Shown piece after piece: positions 22,971-34,770 of a stretch of DNA of 64,000 bases. The notes under the pieces were generated by a model, which saw only the letters and a list, made by a program, of their open reading frames with translations, was not told the origin of the DNA and did not search any database. The DNA comes from Balaenoptera acutorostrata (lineage: Eukaryota > Chordata > Mammalia > Artiodactyla > Balaenopteridae), in assembly GCF_949987535.1 (NCBI RefSeq), contig NC_080067.1:9176001-9240000 (forward strand), given 5' to 3'. The first letter of the stretch is position 1. Each line of letters starts with the position of its first letter. The position numbers and the translations under genes were made by a program.

Positions 22971-22993
22971 GAATTGTCACGAAATGACAATTC
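22971..22993. repeat. Perfect 9-bp hairpin
   Basis: gaattgtca (22971-22979), loop cgaaa, tgacaattc (22985-22993). The right arm overlaps the first bases of repeat copy 2. Confidence 0.85.
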
Positions 22994-23099
22994 TTTACCT
23001 CTAAATTCCTTTTTAAAAAATACAAGGTGTAGTTTTTAGCTAGTGCTCTTTAACCATTGGTGCAGAAGTAACCACTGAAGACTGACTTACCAAATGTCT
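22989..23099 (+). repeat. Local direct repeat, copy 2
   Basis: Second copy of the 22120-22231 repeat, same orientation. Differences are scattered substitutions and a 3-base indel in the 'acacaaagg/tacaagg' region. Confidence 0.9.
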
Positions 23100-23689
23100 A
23101 ATGAAATATCAATAGTATTTCCCTTAAAATGGAATAGTTATACAACATTCCATTTTAGTTATATGCATACGTGTCTCATCTCACTTATGTGTGGTTTTGC
23201 AAGCATGGATTTTACCTTATACCTCTATGAATCCTCTCCCAAGGTCCTATTGAACACAATAGGTGCTCACTAAATATAACTGGATAAATGAATAAATGAA
23301 TAATTCTAGAAAAATGGGAGAGAATCGTTCACAGACCTGTTGCAAAATGATACCTCATACATGTGTCTTAAATGGATTGGAGATAGAAAAACTAAGGAAC
23401 ATAAGTATCAAAATTTCTGGGTCCATAACAAATAGTGCTTTCCAGATTCAAACCGGCCCAGTGAATCACTATTTTATTCTAACAGATCTCAGGCTTACCA
23501 GCAACATGGCAGAACATCAAGTCAGGTTTATGGATGAGCTGATCTTTTTCCTCAAATCCTTGGTCCTCTTGATCTTGGTCTTCCATTCAGAGATTCACAT
23601 CCCATAGTGTAAGTAGAGATCTACAAAACTAGTTCCCATATGTTTGGCTGGTAGAGGCCAGATACCTAGAAAATAAAGTAGTTAAGCCA
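23100..23689. other. Mostly unassigned; MIR/L2-like tail at 23225-23300
   Basis: 'cacaataggtgctcactaaatataactggataaatgaataaatga' at 23256-23300 is the 3' end of an L2/MIR-type element. The rest is unassigned; a 103-codon frame at 23296-23607 has no known domain. Confidence 0.45.
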
Positions 23690-23850
23690 AATGTTCAAGA
23701 CTTGAATCTCAGCTCTACTACCTGCTAGTGACTTGACTGCCATGGCTTTCATTTCCCTCCTTTACAAATGGGGGAAAGTAGTTGTGAGAATTAAGTTGGA
23801 TAAATGAGTATAAAGCAGGACATAGTAAGACCTTGTACATAATAAAATTA
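23690..23850 (+). mobile_element. MIR SINE
   Basis: Follows MIR order: 'gaatctcagctctactacctgctagtgac', then 'tccctcctttacaaatggggga', then 'gtgagaattaagttggataaatgag' and 'agcaggacatagtaag'. Confidence 0.75.
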
Positions 23851-24050
23851 TAGACTACTGGGGAAGACGGGATCCTTTCATCCTGTTGAAAGTTGGAAGT
23901 AAATTTCGAGCTAGGCCTTAAAAGAAGAGCAGGGTTTTCTTCAGTTAGTTTTGTTTTAGGCACAGAAATAAGGGAATGAGATTCCAGACAGAGGAAACAG
24001 CATGAGCAAAGGCACTGGGATTAGAAAATACAGGAGGGACCAGAAGACCA
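23850..24050 (+). repeat. Old purine-rich dispersed repeat fragment
   Basis: Includes 'cattccagacagaggaaacagcatg..caaaggcactggg', the same family segment seen at about 39930-40000 and part of the family at 5560-7370. Confidence 0.45.
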
Positions 24051-24717
24051 TCCACCTATGGTCCATAGGTGGCCCCCAGAGCATAGGGAAGAGCACACTG
24101 GATGGAGAGGAGGACATTCAAAGTCATGGACTTGTTCATAGCACAGAATGTGTTAGAACCTATCTCTTGGCTCCCAATGAATGATTTCTTTAACAAATAC
24201 CAATCTTCCTGATACTAGAATTTAAATTTCCAGCAGTTTTCAGTATCTCTAAGGAAGTTTAAATGCAGTCTACACAGATTGCTGGGGAGAGGCTCTTTAT
24301 TCAACCCCTTGAAAGCCAAGAGCCTACCTGTTCCAGGTGAATATTAAAGGCTTCTCAGCATGCATCGACAATAGGGGCAGATGTTGCTGCCAATATTTTT
24401 AGACAGAATTCAGAGACCTGTTAAGAGTTCTGAGCAGCTGAGCATTTACGCTCCATAAAGGCTATTCGTCATCCCACAGACATATCTTTAGATGCCCTAG
24501 TATGAAGTTTGCTCATCTTGATCATGCAATTCCAACTTCAGCTGTCTGTGGACTGTTACTTAGTAATTGTGATTTAAAGAAGTGCAGTGGGGTACACTTA
24601 GAGTGGACCAACCTATTTATAGACAGGAAGCCCAGAATTACTGTCATGCGTTGGGAAAACTATGGTTCTACTTATAATGACTTCTAACTTTCCATTACCT
24701 TCAGCTAAAGGGAAATA
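24051..24717. other. Unassigned sequence
   Basis: No feature recognised; the frame at 24502-24687 is short and has no domain. Confidence 0.45.
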
Positions 24718-24727
24718 ACAACTGTTT
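24718..24727 (+). repeat. Target-site duplication, left copy
   Basis: ACAACTGTTT, repeated at 25052-25061, flanks the SINE between. The match may extend another six bases with one mismatch. Confidence 0.85.
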
Positions 24728-25051
24728 CTTTTTTAATAAGTTTATTATTTATTTATTTATTTTTGGCTGTGTTGGGTCTTCAGTTCCTGCGTGTGGGCTT
24801 TCTCTAGTTGCAGTGAGCGGGGGCTACTCTTCATTGAGGTGCATGGGCTTCTCATTGCCGTGGCTTCTCTTGTTGCAGAGCACAGGCTCTAGGCTCGCGA
24901 GCTTCAGCAGTTGTGGCACGCAGGCTCAGTAGTTGTGGCGCACGGGCTTAGTTGCTCCGCGGCATGTGAGATCTTCCTGGACCAGGACTCAAACCCGTGT
25001 TCCCTGCATTGGCAAGCTGATTCTTAACCACTGCACCACCAGGGAAGTCCC
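24728..25051 (-). mobile_element. CHR-type tRNA-derived SINE
   Basis: Antisense head 'ccaccagggaagtccc' at the right end, box-B like 'tcaaacccgtg' near 24990, and an A/T-rich tail (TTTA repeats) at the left. Bracketed by a 10-base exact duplication. More diverged than the copy at 712-1013. Confidence 0.93.
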
Positions 25052-25061
25052 ACAACTGTTT
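25052..25061 (+). repeat. Target-site duplication, right copy
   Basis: Exact match to 24718-24727. Confidence 0.85.
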
Positions 25062-25089
25062 GTTTTTAACTTGGTTTTTTGATTTGCTG

Positions 25090-25200
25090 TGCAGGAGTGC
25101 AGTGATTAGCACAAAATGTTCAATAGCATATAATAGATGTTCCATGACATATGATAGGCATATTTTCAATCAATATTTGTTGAATGAATAAATGAATGAA
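25090..25200 (+). mobile_element. L2/MIR-type 3' end
   Basis: 'cagtgattagcacaaaatgttcaat...caatatttgttgaatgaataaatgaatg' is the shared 3' end of the L2/MIR families. Confidence 0.55.
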
Positions 25201-25319
25201 ATCAGTTGAACCATACTTTTAAGTTGTGTTTCAGAATGTGTGGAGCATTGGTTAAAGCTGATGCCTATGACCATGTTATTATTATACACAAAAAAGGAGC
25301 AAGATATGTTCTAGAAAGA

Positions 25320-25430
25320 TTCCTGGGCAGGTGTCAGTTTACTGACCTTGAGCTAGTCATTTAACCTCTCTTATTTCCTCTTTAGAAAAAGGAAGGGTTT
25401 GAACTCAGTGATAACTAATGTCCCTTCTGA
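25320..25430 (+). mobile_element. MIR SINE fragment
   Basis: 'gaccttgagctagtcatttaacctctc' followed by 'tagaaaaaggaagggtttgaactcagtga' is the MIR centre. Confidence 0.65.
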
Positions 25431-25439
25431 CTCCAAAAC

Positions 25440-25745
25440 CCCATGACCTAAATTCTGGTGTGGCTGATACTCTTGTACATGAAATGATCCCTTGTCACAT
25501 CAGCCTGAAGTTGAACTCTTTTGTTTCACATTGGAAGCCTCGCAATCCATCTTACATTTCTTCATTAAAATAATGTCTTCTTTAATGGTTTGCTGCCTGA
25601 TTGGAATGTTTTTCTTCTGCACAACTGTTGCACTTTATACATGTACATTTCTGATGCTGGTCTCTTTCTCTCTAGCTGGGCATCCTGAGAGGCAGAAACT
25701 GTGCTTTATTCATCTTTATGTCCTTTAAGCACCTAACACCATGCC
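25440..25745 (+). mobile_element. L2 LINE 3' region
   Basis: Ends with 'gaggcagaaactgtgctttattcatctttatgtcctttaagcacctaacaccatgcc', the L2-like 3' block, preceded by a diverged ORF2-end region. Non-coding now. Confidence 0.55.
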
Positions 25746-25939
25746 ATGCAGAACAAAATCCCTTCTTTACAATCCCAGTGTTATTTGTTTCACAGTCATC
25801 CTGGAATAATGGTTCCACCCTAATTTGTGGGTTTAATAAAATGCAGCTGCTGCAGCAGCCAACCTATTTCATCTCTCTCTCTCTCCCTCCATCACTGTGT
25901 TCTAGCCATAAGGCTGCTTTCGAGTCCTCAAAAATGCCA

Positions 25940-26275
25940 AGTCTGTTGTGGCTTCTGGAAGCATGTCCTGTCTGGAATGCTTTTTCCTGAAGTCCTCCTT
26001 CAGGTGTCATTACCAAAGTCACCATCTCAGAAGGGAATTTCCTGGCCACCTGCCTCCAGGTTACCCCTTCAGCAAATATTGCCTCTTCCTTATAACCCCA
26101 CTGCCTGAAATGCTTATGGATTTTAAACTAGTTTTGTTTTCCTTTCCCACTAGAATATAAGCTCTGTGGAAGCACAGAGTGTGTCTCTCTTGCTTTTGCC
26201 TCTATCGCCAGCAGCTGGAACAGTGCCTGGCACGCTGTGGGTTCTTGTTAAATATTTGTGGGATGACTTCAGTGC
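25940..26275 (+). mobile_element. L2 LINE 3' region
   Basis: Tracks the L2 3' end in order: 'ctggaatgctttttcctgaag', 'caggtgtcattaccaaagtcaccatctcagaag', 'actagaatataagctctgtgg', and 'ctggaacagtgcctggcac'. One of the clearest old LINE pieces here. Confidence 0.8.
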
Positions 26276-28559
26276 CCTTTTCCACCCTCTTCACCACCTG
26301 TCACCTGCTGCCCCTTCCCACTAGGTCCTCACCACTTCCTCCCCCTTTGCCTTTGGCCCACCTTGGTCAATGACCATCACTGAACACTTCCATGAAACGT
26401 CGTTTAGCGTAACTTCCTTTTTGCTACCTTCACAGGATCAACCAGAAAATTCCTTCTATCCGCCCCATTTTATGACTCACAATAGGAATTGTCATCTGAA
26501 AACAAGCAAAGATTTTCTTTTGTCAGGGAACAGAGAAAAGTTCTTTGAAATTTTAATGCGATGCTATTGCTAGACATTCCATGGTTAGAGTAATGGGAAT
26601 GGCGTTGAAAGCATGCCTCAAACTTGCAAGTAACCTTGCCAGTTTATGGAATAAAAGTGTGCTAATAAGGATTGTTGTAAGACTTTGTTAGCAGCGATCT
26701 TATCTTGGGTTCTATATATAGAAGAAAGGAAAAGCAATAGCTCACCATCAGGCAAAGCAAATAAACTAATATTTAAAAAATAACCATAATCTGATGACAT
26801 CAGAGAGAGTTTCGCGTGTATTCTCAGGACAGCTTTTCGCAGGAGGACGGCCCTCCAAAGAACACTTGCCTCCCGAAAGCCCCATTAAAAACCTTATAGG
26901 CAGAAGAGCAGGTGGAAACAGTTTCAGGCATGATCCTGCTCTAGTCCCAAACATTTCCTTAGGTGGCTGTGGTAGTCAGGGGACTGTCCCAGCTCTGCTA
27001 CGTGTCACGAAGGACTGAAATGTGTGCATCCCAGTTTCCCTTGCCAACTGGAACTCCGGCAATGGAAGGTTCTGGAAGGAAATTGGATTGGAAGGAGGGA
27101 AAAACCCAGAGTCTCTCTCCTCCTGTTTCACTGCTTTGGACTGTGCCCTCCAGCAGTGGTTGCCTGGCCTCTGGAGATAAGCCCTGGCACCTGGCTCTGG
27201 TTAGACCACTTCTTCCTTCTATCCTTCCAGCCTGAGGGAAGGGCAGTTTCCTGCTGTTATTATCTGGGCTGTCTCACCATTTCTTCTCTCCCCTTTTGTC
27301 CTTACAGTATCTTTCTAATTACTTCCTGATATAAACTTCCCTCTTTTGAAAGATTTGGTGAGAATTCTCTCGTTCAGAGCATATCCTGATGGTTACAATA
27401 GCCTGGGAGTCATCAGTTTGAGACCTTTGTGTTTAAATTTCTGAACCTGTGGTCTTTGGAGAGGCTTTAAGAAAGAAAAAAACCCATCTCCATCAACATG
27501 GACCATATTCTTTTCAGGCACTCTATGCCGCACTTAATCTCCATTGGAAAAAAGTAATTGAAGTTTAAGAAGGATGGAACATTCATGCATAATAATAATG
27601 AAAGCATGGTTTAAATGTAATAATGGGAACTTCAGTTTTTAAAAGACCCATTTAAGTAGCTAATTAATAAAGGAACAAGGAAGGGCAATAGAAGGTTCTC
27701 AACACAAAGTGACTCACCCAGAGCACAAACAAAAACAGCTTTCTTAGAAACCAAGGATGTTTGCCTATTCACAGGATGTGGACAGCTCGAAACTCATTCT
27801 ACTGATCCTTGAGAACAAGCTAAATTCAAAGCCAAAGGACATCGAACAAAACATTTCTAGAGAATTATGTATCTCCACACAATATGCAGGGAAGATAAGC
27901 AAGAAGGGATTCAAAGGCTTCGCTAATAATGCAAGCCGAGAGTCCCTTGTGATACCAAAAAATAGGGCTGTGCGTTCCAAGAGGGGACACAAACACCAGT
28001 GGCAGAGGGGAGAGACAGTATTGTTAGAAAATTGGAAACAAATTAGACAACCCATAATTTTAAAAGTTTAATTTACCTGAAGTGAATACCATAAGACATA
28101 GACCTGCCTCTCTTTGGTGAAGAGACTGTAGCTTGAGGAGTTTTGATGTCACCTACTCAGGGATGCTCTAATTTTCAGACTGCTTTGCAGAAGACCAAAA
28201 GACATGATCAGAATGCATCTGCCTCAAATGGAAGTTTCTGTGAAAAAGAGTTTAACCTGTAAAACTTTGCTTTGCACATTTATTCTGCTCCTTCTAGCCC
28301 TCTGCAGGCTGCTACAGCTCTCCCCTTCTTTGTCTGGCTTCCACAGTGTAACTCTTGAGACCACGAAGACGCTTTCTTTTTTGTGACTTCTTTCCTCCTC
28401 TGATGGCATGCCGTGTTCTCATGGTCTAAAAGCTTGTCATTAAAAACAGATGAGGCACAAATATGTCCTGAGGAATATGGGATTGTTAACCATCCAGAAT
28501 GCTGCCTATTTTGGGGAGATAGTTAAAGGTATGGAGTATTAAAAAGCCACTGATTTTCA
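26276..28559. other. Unassigned sequence
   Basis: Frames at 26963-27235, 27024-27329, 27757-28071 and 27765-28055 (the last two are opposite strands of one stretch) reach 90-104 codons. None has a domain I recognise, and the overlap on both strands argues against coding. No repeat recognised. Confidence 0.45.
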
Positions 28560-28680
28560 TTCTAGCTCCAACACATCGATCTTTGCGTGCTATTAGACAA
28601 ATGACTTAAGGTCCATGGGTCTTAATTTATTCTACACTTAAAAGGAGGATAATATTAATAGTACCATATTGCTCGGGTTT
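28560..28680 (+). mobile_element. MIR SINE fragment
   Basis: 'gctattagacaaatgacttaaggtc..atgggtcttaatttattctacacttaaaaggaggataatattaatagtacc' is a diverged MIR centre and 3' half. Confidence 0.55.
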
Positions 28681-29130
28681 CTTAGCTGCAAATAACAGCA
28701 TCTACTTTGGCTATTTTAAGGTGAAATTGAAAATTTTAAGGATATTAGGCAACTCATAAAATCAGCAATGTAGTCACAGACTCAACTGTAAAGTTTCAGA
28801 ACAATGGGCAACACCCTAAACCATGAGGAAGAATCGGATGAATGAGGAAGCTCCCACAGCAGCTGCTGCCTCCTGGGCCCACGTGGGCAGGAACTCTCCT
28901 GGATTCACCACTGTCACCCATTTCTGCTTTCACCGTGCCAAGAAAATGAATGTCCCTCTCTGCCATGCAGAGCCTCTGACCTCAGGTCCCTCAATTCTGA
29001 ATGAAGTCTTGTGGGGGAAACGCCATCAGGTAGAGGTGACGATACATCTCCACCCCAGCTGCAAAGGAGTCTGGGGTAGGCAAATGTTTGTGTGCATCTT
29101 GGGAAGGTGGGACTCATACAGGGAATCATC
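28660..29130 (+). repeat. Old dispersed repeat, family unresolved
   Basis: 'ttcttagctgcaaataacagca', 'aggatattaggcaactcataaaatcagca' and 'gggcaacaccctaaaccatga' are phrases I associate with a medium-reiterated mammalian repeat, name unknown. The 123-codon frame at 28823-29194 runs over it and into the following L1. Confidence 0.4.
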
Positions 29131-29135
29131 AAAAC

Positions 29136-29149
29136 AACAGGTGTCCACT
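29136..29149 (+). repeat. Target-site duplication, left copy
   Basis: AACAGGTGTCCACT, repeated at 29442-29455. Confidence 0.9.
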
Positions 29150-29441
29150 ACAGATATAGAAGACAAACTTATGGTTACCAAAAGGGAAAGGTGAGGGAGG
29201 GAGGGATAAATTAAGAGGTCAGGATTAACAGATACACGCTACTCTATATAAAACAGATAACCAACAAGGATCTACTGTATAGCACAGGGAACTACACTCA
29301 ATATTTTGTAATAACCTATAAGGGAAAAGAATCTGAAAAAGAATATATATATATGTATGTATAACTGAGTCACTGCGCTTTACACTTGAAACTAACATGA
29401 CATTGTAAATCAACTCTACCTCAATTAAAAAAACAAAACAA
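29150..29441 (+). mobile_element. 5'-truncated L1, 3' UTR only
   Basis: Starts in the L1 3' UTR ('ttatggttaccaaaaggg'), contains 'tactgtatagcacagggaact', the AT tract 'gaatatatatatatg', and ends 'cctcaattaaaaaaac' with a short A-rich tail. A 14-base exact duplication brackets it. Confidence 0.93.
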
Positions 29442-29455
29442 AACAGGTGTCCACT
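29442..29455 (+). repeat. Target-site duplication, right copy
   Basis: Exact match to 29136-29149. Confidence 0.9.
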
Positions 29456-30859
29456 GTCAGTACTGCCAGATGTAACTGGAGTAGGGAACGTGAGGTGATG
29501 CACATAAAACATTTAATAGATGTTCAGCCCATAATAGACCCCCAAAGCCTGGATTTTATTAATAGTTGTTATATGAAGCTGGGTATAACTCGGATACCAA
29601 AACTGAGTACCAACTAACGGTTTGTCAGGAAAAATTAGCTCAACCACTAGGAACTCTCATACAACTAACCCAATATTCACTTAAAAAGGTCAAGAACAAG
29701 GCCTTCACCAGTGAATATGGAGACCACAAGCCTAGTCATGGGGCTGAGGGCGGGGAAAGCAGGTGCAAGGATTCTGTAGATTCATGTGAAGAGACACAAG
29801 GGAATCCTGGGAAGCAGACCCTGGATTTTACCGACATGAGAGGAATCAGAAGATTTGATTGTACATAAAATCCTGCTTATCAAAGAATGCTTGGCCTTTC
29901 GTGACTGTTTTTGTCCGCCTATTTCTAGATGAAAGATATTTATGATTGTTTATACTTTGGTTGAATGGTACTTATGGAGAGAATGTATTATTTTTGAAAG
30001 GCATTTGTTGAAATACAAGACATAGACTAGGTAACTAAAGAAGCTTAGGACTCTTACGTTACCCTCCCTTCTTCTCCAAACTCTGTGTAGAATTGCGTAC
30101 CACTGTGTAATACAGAAGAGGTTACTCTTCCACCAACAGATAATGCATGTGGTGGTTTGCATGAAAGCCTGGATGTGACACAACCCTTTTCCTTAGCTCC
30201 TAGGAGATGGGCTTTTATCCTGCTTCCCTTTAGCATATGAGGCACCTTCAGTTTAAAATGCAGATGTTCTTGGCTACGGTTGCTATGTGAAACGTTACGA
30301 GATAGAAATTACTGTCGTAATTAATAATAGGTAAAGGTTTTACCTTTGATGTGCTGCATCCTGCATGCGATTGAGTCTTTTTGATTGTATTTATGGTGCA
30401 GCTCTAACTTCCCATTGGTTTTCTGGCCGTTTGTGTGCTTAGCTGGATGTCTGTTTCTATTTAGTCAAGGCTATTAATGCCTTTCAGACTTATTTTCGAC
30501 TGCTTTGTAAACCCATATGGTTTAAGTTGAAAGGGAGATTTACACTCTTACTCTCTTGGATATTAAAACCCACTTGTGTCCTTCATTTCACTGTCCTTCA
30601 AAGATGTTGTGATTTATAAGGAAGGTACATAGAATTTTGCGCTCAGAATAGCCAAAATGAGAACAAAGGCAATCCAGAAACTAGGCTCTCCCAAAGCCAA
30701 ATATTGTGGTAAAATAAAGATCCCAAATATATGTAAAATGTTACAACTTACAAAGCCTGTTCACATATACCAGAGAGGTATTTAATGTAACCAGTGATTG
30801 GGTGGACACTGCATGCTTTTACTTGTCCAGCATCTTTTTCTCTTTCTTCTGGGAATAAC
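29456..30859. other. Unassigned sequence
   Basis: A 100-codon plus frame at 29566-29868 shows no recognised domain; the rest is AT-rich without features I can name. Confidence 0.45.
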
Positions 30860-31231
30860 TTCCTAATTTTCTTTTGAGAAATGGCTCTTCCCTAACTGAA
30901 CACAATATTGGTGAGTTAATCAAGGTTACATGACATCTCCTGGCAAATGGATGGGCACACGGTTAAGGAGATGTTGGTCTCCTTCCCCCTAAAATGTGAC
31001 TAGTGAGCACAATTCCTCAAAGACCAAAAATAGTTGCAGGTCATTCATTTTGACCATGCACCCCTAAAAAGGCTTCTTGTTAAGTTAACTAGACCTATGC
31101 AGGTTCTAATACTTTCCAAAGCTTGAGTTTGAGCTTTTCCTCCAATCCTAGGGGCTATGTGATATCCATTTAGTAAGACCATGCATTCTTTTTTCTTAGG
31201 ATATTTTATCGGCAACCAAAGAACCCTGATA
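30860..31231 (+). mobile_element. MaLR/ERVL-type LTR
   Basis: Ends 'cggcaaccaaagaaccctgatac', the typical MaLR LTR 3' end, immediately followed by 'aaaactggagcatggagtggga', which resembles the start of a MaLR internal region. The left edge is approximate. Confidence 0.5.
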
Positions 31232-33330
31232 CAAAAACTGGAGCATGGAGTGGGAGACAGCTCTCACTGTCAGGAAAATGTGTAATATATGGAATTAGAA
31301 ATTAAGCGAAATACACTGAGGCACTAAGCTGCTGCCTCTGGGTATGCGGCGTCATATGCCCACTGAAAACAAAAATCTAGGGTATATGTTTCAACTCCAC
31401 ATAACAACTTAAAAGGCATGAGAAATTCTGGCACTGGAGTGGAGTTAGCATTGATTATCTTTAAGGTAAGGGAATGGCAAATTGAAAGCTATAAATTCTT
31501 TGCCTCAAGGCCCCAAATGAACTTTAGAGACTGTCCTGACTGTGCTGAAAGGAGCTCTTGCCTCATATAGTTAAGGGCTAAGACCACCAAAATACAAAGC
31601 CCACAGTAATGTTCACAAAGTTGCTGGACAATAATGACAGTTGAATTCACAGCCACACTAAGCCTGTTATTTGAAGCTTAGGTAGTGGCCTGACTCCCGA
31701 CAATAGGAATGGTGATATCCAGAGAGAATTCAGAGTGCCTTCAAAACACTGACATCACAAACACCCTCTGAAAAACTCCCATGAAATACCCCCTATTTCC
31801 TCTACTGCCTGAGGAAGCAGAGAGGAGACTGACCCTAGCTACCTCCTCTCCGCCCCCACCCCCCATCTGATCTCAGCATGGACAGGGTGAGGAAAATATG
31901 GAGTCCGAGCCAAAAAAGGGTTGCATGACTTGCTAACATATATCAGGAAAATCTGTGGTTTACTTGTGGGGGTGGATTTTGAAAGTACTTGATCCAAAAG
32001 CACAGAGGGGTCTGAATTCTACAATGTGAAGGTGCTTGTGGAATGTTTGTCCTCAGTGTGTTCGCTCAGACATCTGGCTGTGGCTCTAAAAGCTCTCAAG
32101 TTTGGTTAACGCAAACATAGATCTAACACTTTCCCCAGAAAGAAAAGAAAAGGCCAGAAATCCTATGACATAATGGAGAACGATGGTTCTCAGTGTGTGA
32201 TCCCAGACCAGCAGCATCATTTGGGAAGTTGTTAGAAAGGCAGACTCTTGGGCCCCAGCCCAGATCTGCAGAATCAGAAACTCGAGGGACAGGACACAAC
32301 AAACTGTGTTCCAACAAGCCCTCCAGGAGATTCTGATGCATGTTCAAATGTAGGGGAATGAATTTAAAAACAGGCAGGCTGAAATGCTGGTTTGTTTCTA
32401 TCATGTACTTTCTGCCCATGCACTCCCCACCTATGCCCTTCTAGAGGGGCCGCAAGATTCTCTCATTCAGGGAGGCCTTGAGCACAAAATCGTGGAAAGA
32501 ACTCTCTTGGCTCTTCTCTCTAGGATGGCAAGACTTAAGGAAAGGCCTATACCAGAAACTCCCCTTAACTTCAGTGGGCACCATCTCATGGCAGCAGAGA
32601 GACAAGATGTCAACTTATATAGGCATCAAGGCTGGTGACATCATCAAAAATATCCACAGATCCCTCTGGATGTTCTTAATTAAACATGGCTTGCAAGCAT
32701 TAAAATTAATAAGGAACCATCCTTTAGTCTTTCTTGATATATTTAATACACAATTAAAAACACTCCAGGTCTGGTGACTAGAAGTCCAACTTGAGCCATC
32801 ACCCTAGGGACCCATAGCCCCTTGCCAGATCTCAGACCTGAGTCAGTTATGGACCCAGAGTCCCAAAGATGAAAGAAAGATGGCCCTGGAAGAGAAAGCC
32901 TGCTGTTCACTATTGACGCTTATTGCATACTTTCCATGTAGCACTTCAAGGAAGGGCCCTGCACACATGTATCAAGGTAACTGTGCCCTTGGAAAAGGAA
33001 ATATTTGGGGGAATTTTGACTGAATTCTGCCTGACAGTAGATTCAATAGGATCTCGAATATATCCAAGAGTTAATTCCCCAGATTTTTAATACACAGTTG
33101 GAATAGATGTTGTTGGCAGCCATCAGAATTCCTTCTTTAGATCTTTGAGTAGGTCAGGGCTATTACAGAAAGGTACCCATTGACCTGATGCTGCACGCCC
33201 ACCATATCAAAGAACAAATCAAAAGGCATTGAGCATCCCTGAAGGGAGTGTGGCAATCAGAGACATACTCTGATGTAACAGACTTGATGGATATAGGGGA
33301 AGTGTAACATTCATGTACCGGTCACTAAAA
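31232..33330 (+). mobile_element. Probable MaLR endogenous retroviral internal region
   Basis: Text such as 'caataggatctcgaatatatccaagagttaattccccagat' (33046-33090), 'ttggaatagatgttgttggcagcca' and 'ggtcagggctattacagaaagg' follows the decayed internal (gag-derived) part of MaLR elements. No open frame survives. A MER5A transposon lies inside at 32183-32352. A matching 3' LTR was not found. Identification rests on remembered phrases only. Confidence 0.45.
32183..32352 (-). mobile_element. MER5A-type hAT nonautonomous transposon (nested)
   Basis: Opens 'gatggttctcagtgtgtgatccc' and carries 'cagcagcatcatttgggaagttgttagaaa', 'tgggccccagcccagatctgcagaatcagaaactc' and 'ctccaggagattctgatgca' in the order of the reverse-complement MER5A consensus. 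Confidence 0.82.
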
Positions 33331-33384
33331 CTAAGGGTGGGCTTAGAGCATTGATGATGAATGATGTCCATCTCCAGGGACCCT

Positions 33385-33625
33385 GGCATGGCACAGTGAG
33401 CATGGACTTCAGCACTAACCAGACTGCCCTGGTTTGATCCCAGCTCTGCCACATATGGGCTGTGTGACCGTGGGTATCACTTAACTTCCATGTGTCTAAA
33501 TTTCCCCCTGTATAAAAGGGAGATGGTAGTAATAATTCCTAATGTATAGGATTATTATGAGGAATGAATGAGTTAATATTTGCAAAGCACTTAGTACAGT
33601 ACGTAGCACATACTAAATGCTCTAT
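33385..33625 (+). mobile_element. MIR SINE, nearly full length
   Basis: Follows the whole consensus: 'tggtttgatcccagctctgcc', 'ctgtgtgaccgtgggtatcacttaactt', 'aggattattatgaggaatgaatgag', 'gcaaagcacttagtacagtacgtagcacatactaaatgctc'. Confidence 0.85.
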
Positions 33626-33794
33626 AAGTTATATAAAATCAGAGAAATTCAGAGCTATGTCCCAGTTTGTTTTTATTTATTCATGACCAATGGCTACATT
33701 TGTCCTGTAGATTATTGTGTCAAGGGTTTAAGTTGGTTCAAATCAACTATATTTGATATGCTCATATAGACAATGGATCATCCTTTCAGCGCAT

Positions 33795-34275
33795 CTGCAT
33801 TAGTTTCTTAGGGCTGCTTTAACAAAGCACCACCGACTGGATGGCATGAAATGACAGAAGTTTATTTCCCCATATTTCTGGAGACTAGAAGTCCAAAATC
33901 AAGGTGTCAGTCGGGCCCTACTCCCTCTGCAACTTGTAGGGAATCTTTTCTTGCCTCTTCCTAGCTTCTGGTGGTTTGCCAGCAATATTTGATGTTTCTT
34001 GGTGTGTAGATGCATCACTCCAATCCTCCGTCTTCACGTGGCCTCCTCGTTGTACCTCTGTGTCTCTTCTCCTCTTATAAGTACACCCACCATATTCTAT
34101 TAGGGGCCCCCCATACTCCCCTCCCCTCATAACCACTCTTCCCCTTATGACCTCATCTTAACTTTACTAATTCTATGTACAATGAGCCTATTTCCAAGTA
34201 AAGTCACAGTTTGAGGTACTAGGAGTTAGAGCTTCAAAATACATTTTGGGGGGAGATACAATTCAACCCATAAGA
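33795..34275 (-). mobile_element. MLT1-type (ERVL-MaLR) solitary LTR, antisense
   Basis: Antisense 3' end 'ttagtttcttagggctgctttaacaaag', then 'ctggagactagaagtccaaaatcaaggtgtc', 'tcttctcctcttataag' and finally the antisense 5' end 'gaggtactaggagttag...gggggagatacaattcaacccataa'. Full length, about 480 bases. Confidence 0.8.
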
Positions 34276-34555
34276 GTATCTTCAAATGAATTGTAATGCC
34301 TGTGGATAGGCATGTGCTTTTGATTTTGCTACAGGTGCCACCACTCCATATTGCCTCATCTCATACCTGACTTGCTTTATTAATTCACATGACCTGCTTT
34401 CCCTTTGCTCTAGACCATGACTATTAACTGACATTTGGGTCAGAAAAGTAGAAACATCTTTGTAAAATTGGATCATGTTCCACACACCTAGAAACCCCAT
34501 GTGTCTATACTTGAATGCTATAGAAAATATCAGATTTTGAACTTTTTTTCTCCCT

Positions 34556-34770
34556 AAGAGCTCAAGCTTTGGAGTCAGATGTATTTGGGGCCAGCTGGCA
34601 TGTCCACCCCTTGCCAAAAATGAGTCTAAGCTGAACTGGTTTTATCATCTATAAAATGGAAAAATTAATATCCATCATATCGGGTTGATCTGATTATTAA
34701 GTAGAACCATCTATGTGAAGTCTTTAGTATAGTTCCTGGCACATAGTAGGCTCTCAAAAAATGGTAGCAT
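34556..34770 (+). mobile_element. MIR SINE
   Basis: 'gagctcaagctttggagtcag', 'ctataaaatggaaaaattaatatc', 'agtatagttcctggcacatagtaggctctca' in MIR order. Confidence 0.75.

Noticed and set aside
27757..28071. 104-codon plus frame with a 96-codon minus frame opposite
   Set aside because: Coextensive frames on both strands, no known domain, no supporting splice or promoter signals.
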